From the NCBI RefSeq assembly GCF_005049045.1, contig NZ_SUPK01000005.1:332594-396593 (forward strand): 64,000 nt of DNA, given 5' to 3'. Positions within the stretch are counted from its first letter, which is position 1. Each line of letters starts with the position of its first letter. The notes beneath the pieces were generated by a model. It was not told where the DNA came from. It did no database searches and saw only the letters and a list, made by a program, of their open reading frames with translations. The position numbers and the translations under genes were made by a program. Shown piece by piece: positions 57,391 to 64,000 of this stretch. Origin of the DNA: Cohnella pontilimi (GTDB lineage Bacteria; Bacillota; Bacilli; Paenibacillales; Paenibacillaceae).

Positions 57391-57430
57391 GCCGCTTGCT
57401 CCAATCCGGAGCGGGCGGCTTATTTAATTT
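57391..57430 (+). terminator. Terminator after galU
   Basis: GCCGCTTGCTCC and GGAGCGGGCGGC pair with two mismatches, followed by an AT-rich TTATTTAATTT. Confidence 0.65.
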
Positions 57431-57510
57431 GCCGGTTTATGGCACATGCAGGTTCTTGGAAGAACCATCGAATTCCGGTACACTAGGAGTAAACGACAGG
57501 CGGAGGCTTA

Positions 57511-58203
57511 ATGTTCCCCACTTTTTATAAGCAATGGAGGCACGTATTCAAGCTGGATCCCGACCGGGAAATCCACGACGAAGCGTTGGAGAAGGTGTGT
57601 TTGTCCGGCACCGACGCGATTCTCGTGGGCGGTTCGAGCGGCATCACCTTCGATAACACGGTGGATTTGCTGTCACGAATCCGGCGTTACGAACTGCCGT
57701 GCGCATTGGAGTTGTCCGATCCTTCCTGCGGGGTTCCGGGGTTCGACGGCTATTTCATTCCGATGGTGCTCAACAGCAAAAAACAGGAATGGCTGATCGG
57801 CCATCATGTCGAGGCAATACGAGATTTCGGCCGGCTAATTCCTTGGGATTCGGTCATTGGGGAAGCGTATCTGGTACTCAACCCGGATTCCACGGTGGCC
57901 CGTCTCACCGAGGCCGACACCGATCTGAGCGAAGGGGACAGCCTGGCATATGCGCAATTAGCGGACAGGCTGTGGAACGTTCCGGTGCTGTATGTCGAGT
58001 ACAGCGGTACGTTCGGGGATATGCGGCTTGTCCGGCGGATCCGCGAGGGGCTGCAGCAGGCGCACCTGTTCTACGGGGGCGGAATCGACGGTCCCGGCAA
58101 GGCCCGGGAAGCGGCTGAAGCGGCACAAACCGTAGTGGTCGGAAACCTCGTCTATGACGACCTGGATGCGGCACTGGCGACAGTTCATGCCGTGAAGAAT
58201 TAA
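57511..58203 (+). CDS. pcrB: Heptaprenylglyceryl phosphate synthase
   Basis: PcrB is a TIM-barrel prenyltransferase that joins heptaprenyl diphosphate to sn-glycerol-1-phosphate, giving the archaeal-type ether lipid found in Bacilli. It is 230 residues. The phosphate-binding residues show as AILVGGSSGIT near residue 37, YVEYSGTFGD near 160 and FYGGGIDGPGKA near 190. It precedes pcrA, as in Bacillus. GGAGG lies 5 bases before the ATG. Confidence 0.94.
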   Translation: MFPTFYKQWRHVFKLDPDREIHDEALEKVCLSGTDAILVGGSSGITFDNTVDLLSRIRRYELPCALELSDPSCGVPGFDGYFIPMVLNSKKQEWLIGHHVEAIRDFGRLIPWDSVIGEAYLVLNPDSTVARLTEADTDLSEGDSLAYAQLADRLWNVPVLYVEYSGTFGDMRLVRRIREGLQQAHLFYGGGIDGPGKAREAAEAAQTVVVGNLVYDDLDAALATVHAVKN

Positions 58204-58223
58204 CCGAGTAAAGGAGCAGCGCG

Positions 58224-60548
58224 ATGTTTTTCGAACAAGCACCGTTACAAGGCGGCATCGATATCGATGCGGCCGTGAATAAATTAAATCCGAGGCAAAA
58301 AGAAGCGGCCACGACGACGGAAGGCCCGCTTCTGATCATGGCCGGAGCGGGAAGCGGCAAGACGCGCGTGCTGACGCACCGGATCGCGTATCTGATTGCC
58401 AAGCGCATCGCGGCGCCTTGGAGCATTCTGGCGATCACCTTCACGAACAAAGCCGCGCGTGAGATGCAGGAGCGGGTGGCGAAGCTCGTTGGCCCCTCCG
58501 GCAGCGACATTTGGGTGAGCACGTTCCACTCGATGTGCGTGCGCATTCTTCGCAAAGACATTGAACGGATCGGCTATGGTTCCAATTTCAGCATTTTGGA
58601 CTCCACCGATCAATTGTCGGTGATCCGCAACGTGATGAAGGATCAGAACATCGACACCAAGAAATTCGAACCGAAAGCGATTCAGGCGTCGATCAGCGGA
58701 GCCAAGAACGAGCTGCTGACGCCGGACAAATATGAACAGCGCCAAGGGGACTATTTTCAAACCATCGTGGCGCAGGTGTATAAACAGTATCAACGGCGTC
58801 TCAAGAGCAACAACTCGCTCGACTTCGACGATCTGATCATGCTTACCATCCAGTTGTTCCAAGACGTCCCGGACGTGCTGGCCTTTTATCAAAATAAATT
58901 CCGTTATCTTCATGTCGACGAGTACCAGGACACGAACCGCGCCCAGTACATGCTGTGCAAGCTGCTCGCCCAAAAACACCACAACATCTGCGTGGTCGGC
59001 GACAGCGACCAGTCGATTTACCGTTGGCGCGGGGCGGACATCACGAATATTCTCAATTTCGAATCGGATTATCCCGAAGCCCGCAGCATTCTTCTGGAGC
59101 AGAACTATCGATCCACTTCGACCATTCTGGACGCGGCGAATTCCGTGATCAAGAACAATCTGGGGCGCAAAGCGAAGAAGCTGTGGACGGACAAAAACGG
59201 CGGAGACAAAATCGTCGTCTACCAAGGCGATTCCGAGCACGAGGAAGGGTATTTCGTGGCCGGAGAAATCCGCAAAAACCGGGGGGACGGCCGCCGGTAC
59301 GAAGACCACGCCATCCTGTACCGCACGAACGCGCAATCCCGGGTGATCGAGGAAATTTTGATCAAATCCGAAATTCCGTATCAAATCGTCGGCGGCATCC
59401 GATTCTACGACCGGAAGGAAATCAAGGACATTCTCGCTTATTTGCGGTTGATTTCGAACCCGGACGACGACATCAGCCTCGAGCGGATCATCAACGTTCC
59501 GAAGCGCGGCATCGGCGATACGACGCTGGCCAAGATTCAAGAAGAGGCGCGGCGTTACGGGATTTCGACCTATCGTCTGCTTAGTGAGAGCCTGCATGAG
59601 TTGGATATTACAGCTCGCGCGAAAGCGGCGCTGTACGAGTTTAAGGATACGATCGCGAACTTGGTCGCGATGGTGGAGTATTTGTCGGTCACCGAACTGA
59701 CGGAAAAAATGCTGGAAATGACCCAGTACCGGCTCGAGCTCCAACGTGAAAACACGATCGAGTCGAAGTCCCGGCTGGAGAACATCGATGAATTCCTGTC
59801 CGTTACGCAGGAATTCGAGAAGCGCAGCGATGACAAGTCCTTGGTGGCGTTCCTGACCGACCTCGCGTTAATTGCCGATATTGACTCGCTAAATAATACG
59901 GAAGACGAGGAAAGCAATGACGCGGTCGTGCTCATGACGATGCACAGCGCCAAAGGCCTGGAGTTCCCGGTCGTGTTCATCGTGGGCATGGAAGAAGGAG
60001 TATTCCCGGGCAGCCGCGCGCTGATGGATAACGACGAACTGGAAGAAGAGCGCCGTCTCGCGTATGTGGGCATTACCCGCGCGGAGCAGAAATTGTATCT
60101 CACTTGTGCCCGTATGAGGCTGTTGTACGGCCGGACGAACAGCAACGCGCCATCGAGGTTTCTGGAGGAAATACCGGAATCGCTGAAGGAAGCGGTGACT
60201 CCGGGGGGCGGACGCTTCGGCTCGTACGGCGGTTTTGCCGGAAGGCTGGGCGGGGCACGCAGTGCGGGCCCAGGTTTCGGCGCACGTCCGACGGCCGGAA
60301 CCGGCTTCGGCGGCGCGAGCGCGGCGAGCGCTCCGGCCGCGCGTCCTGCGCCTACAGCTGCTCGTCCGGCGGGCGAAGGGTTGGCCGATTTGGCCGCCGG
60401 CGACAAGGTGCAGCACGCCAAATGGGGTGTCGGCACGGTCGTCGCGGTGAAGGGTGCAGGCAACGATATGGAGCTGCAGATCGCGTTTCCTGCTCCGGTA
60501 GGCGTCAAGCGGCTGCTCGCCGCGTTTGCTCCGGTCACCAAAGTATGA
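58224..60548 (+). CDS. pcrA: ATP-dependent DNA helicase PcrA
   Basis: This superfamily-1 3'-5' helicase of 774 residues is essential in Bacilli for plasmid replication, repair and clearing RecA and transcription conflicts. Walker [10 protein letters not shown] lies at about 40-48. DEYQDTN (motif II), [14 protein letters not shown] (III), QNYRST (IV), HSAKGLEFP (V) and YVGITRAE (VI) are intact. Residues about 655-715 form a Gly/Ala/Pro-rich linker. A C-terminal Tudor-like domain ([20 protein letters not shown]) that contacts RNA polymerase follows. It starts 20 bases after pcrB with its own AAAGGAG. Confidence 0.96.
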   Translation: MFFEQAPLQGGIDIDAAVNKLNPRQKEAATTTEGPLLIMAGAGSGKTRVLTHRIAYLIAKRIAAPWSILAITFTNKAAREMQERVAKLVGPSGSDIWVSTFHSMCVRILRKDIERIGYGSNFSILDSTDQLSVIRNVMKDQNIDTKKFEPKAIQASISGAKNELLTPDKYEQRQGDYFQTIVAQVYKQYQRRLKSNNSLDFDDLIMLTIQLFQDVPDVLAFYQNKFRYLHVDEYQDTNRAQYMLCKLLAQKHHNICVVGDSDQSIYRWRGADITNILNFESDYPEARSILLEQNYRSTSTILDAANSVIKNNLGRKAKKLWTDKNGGDKIVVYQGDSEHEEGYFVAGEIRKNRGDGRRYEDHAILYRTNAQSRVIEEILIKSEIPYQIVGGIRFYDRKEIKDILAYLRLISNPDDDISLERIINVPKRGIGDTTLAKIQEEARRYGISTYRLLSESLHELDITARAKAALYEFKDTIANLVAMVEYLSVTELTEKMLEMTQYRLELQRENTIESKSRLENIDEFLSVTQEFEKRSDDKSLVAFLTDLALIADIDSLNNTEDEESNDAVVLMTMHSAKGLEFPVVFIVGMEEGVFPGSRALMDNDELEEERRLAYVGITRAEQKLYLTCARMRLLYGRTNSNAPSRFLEEIPESLKEAVTPGGGRFGSYGGFAGRLGGARSAGPGFGARPTAGTGFGGASAASAPAARPAPTAARPAGEGLADLAAGDKVQHAKWGVGTVVAVKGAGNDMELQIAFPAPVGVKRLLAAFAPVTKV

Positions 60549-60550
60549 AA

Positions 60551-60578
60551 AAAAGTGCCTCGAGGGGCACTTTTTATT
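60551..60578. terminator. Terminator between convergent pcrA and orphan gene
   Basis: AAAAAGTGCC and GGGCACTTTTT pair over a 4- to 5-base loop. A and T runs on both sides suit bidirectional termination. Confidence 0.88.
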
Positions 60579-60593
60579 TCCGACCAAGTCGCG

Positions 60594-60941
60594 TCAATGC
60601 ACATAACCGGGCTGATCGTAATCCGTATTTTTCAGATCGCGGATGATGTCCATATACTCGATATGGCGCTTCGTTTCAGTCGTCCCGATTTTATAAATGT
60701 ATTTATAGATGTGCAGCAAGTTGCTGTTGTAATGTTTCGTCGCTTGATCGTGGTCCGCCGATTTGTAAGGAATGATGGCGCGCATATGCGTTTCGTCATC
60801 GGCTTGTTCTTCCTGTTGAAGCAGGGTGGCCAGGTGATCGCGTTCTCTGGGCGTCGCCAATACGGTCAACTGATCCGTCATGGACGGCTCTGTGGTAATC
60901 GTGTGAGCCGAGACGGATACGTAATAGCGCTCCTTGTCCAT
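60594..60941 (-). CDS. Hypothetical protein (115 residues) between pcrA and ligA
   Basis: I do not recognise this protein. It begins with a beta-like segment MDKERYYVSVSAHTITTE. A mid-region LTVLATPRERDHLATLLQQEEQADDE follows, and it ends with a helical, Tyr- and His-rich half (HYNSNLLHIYKYIYKIGTTETKRHIEYMDII). There is no signal or membrane helix. AAGGAGG about 9 bases before ATG 60941 is excellent. It runs opposite to pcrA and ligA and interrupts the pcrB-pcrA-ligA order known from Bacillus. Confidence 0.65.
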   Translation of the reverse strand: MDKERYYVSVSAHTITTEPSMTDQLTVLATPRERDHLATLLQQEEQADDETHMRAIIPYKSADHDQATKHYNSNLLHIYKYIYKIGTTETKRHIEYMDIIRDLKNTDYDQPGYVH

Positions 60942-61055
60942 CCGGTTCGCCTCCTTGAATATCGGTTCTCGCTCCGTCGTCTGCAGGTACGGCTATGGAT
61001 TTTTACACGCGATCTGTTGGCCTGAAACACGGATTTGACAGCTGTAAGGTGCTGA

Positions 61056-63161
<2,106 letters not shown>

Positions 63162-63172
63162 GCACAGAGAGG

Positions 63173-63206
63173 AAAGCGTCCTTCGCGTTTGCGCGAGGAC
63201 GCTTTT
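63173..63206. terminator. Terminator between convergent ligA and DUF4395 gene
   Basis: AAAGCGTCCTTCGCG and GCGCGAGGACGCTTTTT pair as a long stem; T-runs fit use from both sides. Confidence 0.88.
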
Positions 63207-63209
63207 TCG

Positions 63210-63611
63210 TTAACGAAGCTTGTGACGAAGCTGTTTGTACTGAAAATAAATCGTACATCCGATGCAGTAGCCCAGCAGAGCGGCGCCGGCGGCGGCAAGC
63301 ATCATGGCGGTGAATACATATCCCCCGATCGACCATCCCAAAGCAAAAGATAACAACGACAACGTAAGGAAAATAACCGCCAAGGTGTTGTTGAAGCGGG
63401 TTAACTCGGCGGCTTGGGTTTCGCCGCCTTCTCTTGGCAAGAAGGGTTTCGCCGCACGGACAAACAAGTTCAACCGCCCGCCGGAAGCCAGTCCCACGAG
63501 TTGAATGAGCCATAACGCGAATAATACCCAAGGAGTGGTCAGCATGGATGCGATGACGAACAACACAATACCGGTTTGATTGGCTTTCACGTATCTCATC
63601 GGGATTTCCAC
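63210..63611 (-). CDS. DUF4395 family membrane protein
   Basis: The 133-residue protein has four hydrophobic helices in two pairs: GIVLFVIASMLTTPWVLFALWLIQLVGL, then TLAVIFLTLSLLSFALGWSIGGYVFTAMMLAAAGAALLGYC. The MRYVKANQTGIVLF opening and the closing GYCIGCTIYF cysteine pair are typical of DUF4395. Function unknown; some family members sit beside thiol or rhodanese genes. GTG 63611 has GGAGG 9 bases upstream on the minus strand. Confidence 0.85.
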   Translation of the reverse strand: MEIPMRYVKANQTGIVLFVIASMLTTPWVLFALWLIQLVGLASGGRLNLFVRAAKPFLPREGGETQAAELTRFNNTLAVIFLTLSLLSFALGWSIGGYVFTAMMLAAAGAALLGYCIGCTIYFQYKQLRHKLR

Positions 63612-63829
63612 AGCGTACGACCTCCAATCTTCATTTAAGGATAACGGTATAATTCCAAGTTAATTCATCGGCATTAACAAATCAAGTATTCGGTCAGGGA
63701 CAGTGTTCCCATTTTCTGTGTGTTGCGCTGGATGAGCCAGTCGTGGTACATTTATCTTCCGCCCGAGAGAGGCGGCGATGAGATTCATCGAAAGCAACGG
63801 TTTGAAAGTTGCCTCCTAAAAAATGGCGG

Positions 63830-63858
63830 TTGACTTGAAAGACCGAAGCTGATATAGT
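63830..63858 (+). promoter_or_regulatory. rRNA operon promoter
   Basis: TTGACT (63830-63835), a 17-base spacer and TATAGT (63853-63858). The downstream leader supports an rrn promoter. Confidence 0.75.
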
Positions 63859-64000
63859 TATTAGCTGTCGGCACTGCCGGCAAGCAAGAAAAGCGAGGCC
63901 GAAAAGTTATTCGAAGCCAAGCTGAATTGCTCCTTGAAAACTGAACATCGAGCGTAATACGGACCCTGTCGTTTCATTTGAGACGATGGACAACGATTTA
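63859..64000 (+). other. rRNA operon leader with boxA-like site (16S gene beyond window)
   Basis: TGCTCCTTGAAAACT at 63928-63942 is very close to the boxA antitermination element of Bacillus rRNA leaders. The GTCGGCACTGCCGGC hairpin region near 63868-63883 precedes it. The 16S start is not reached. The stretch 63612-63829 upstream holds no gene I can support. Confidence 0.7.

Noticed and set aside
57353..57510. LexA-like box before pcrB-pcrA
   Set aside because: The GGGAACACACATTC motif seen at uvrB and uvrA is absent here.
58284..59744. 486-codon open frame on the minus strand
   Set aside because: It is antisense to pcrA and has His/Arg/Val-rich composition typical of shadow frames.

Overview
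The window is about 64 kb of a Firmicutes chromosome, most likely Paenibacillaceae (Paenibacillus or a close relative). The evidence is strong Shine-Dalgarno sites (AAGGAGG type) before nearly every gene, frequent GTG and TTG starts, moderately high GC in core genes, and Bacillus-type gene order in three places: prfB near ftsE-ftsX-ctpB-minJ, uvrB/uvrA, and pcrB-pcrA-ligA. Nothing here is phage, plasmid or CRISPR.

Layout. 0-2 kb: end of prfB and a YitT-family membrane protein. 2-10 kb: complete arginine operon argC-J-B-D-F-G-H. 10-11.3 kb: a small PD-(D/E)XK nuclease-like protein with a C-terminal winged helix, followed by a nested inverted repeat. 11.3-19 kb: cell envelope and division block (VanW protein, then ftsE, ftsX, an M23 hydrolase, ctpB and a MinJ-like PDZ protein). 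19-19.65 kb: 52-bp-period repeat arrays. 19.65-21.2 kb: motA-motB on the minus strand. 21.3-30.8 kb: uvrB, a giant Lhr-type helicase, uvrA. 30.8-45 kb: accessory region with TetR/ABC exporter, DinB and VOC proteins, ECF sigma/anti-sigma pair, two AT-rich orphan genes, VanZ, DUF6886 and DUF817 proteins, a His-rich secreted protein, TetR/SDR, and a nitrite/sulfite reductase. 45-53.3 kb: HtrA-like protease, a secreted copper-amine-oxidase-N-domain protein, U32/RlhA-like protein, CsaA, serine dehydratase and a small secreted protein. 53.3-53.75 kb: second 52-bp-period array. 53.75-57.4 kb: membrane proteins, UDP-glucose dehydrogenase and galU. 57.5-63.6 kb: pcrB, pcrA, an orphan, ligA, DUF4395. 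63.8-64 kb: promoter and boxA-like leader of an rRNA operon whose 16S gene lies beyond the window.

How the parts work together. The arg genes make arginine from glutamate plus carbamoyl phosphate (carAB not here). FtsEX with the adjacent coiled-coil M23 hydrolase probably forms a cell-wall hydrolysis module. uvrB and uvrA, separated by lhr, have near-identical promoters and share a 14-bp GGGAACACACATTC motif just after the -10, suggesting common (LexA-like) control. galU makes the substrate used by the UDP-glucose dehydrogenase next to it.

The most unusual structure is the pair of repeat elements at 19 kb and 53.5 kb. Each is a composite of two palindrome families (arms AGTCAG/CTGACT, and AGTAGC/GCTACT) repeated at an almost invariant 52 bp. 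The families come in the same order but opposite orientation at the two sites, and both sites lie between convergent genes. The nuclease gene with its flanking nested repeat at 10.2-11.05 kb is the second candidate for an undescribed system.
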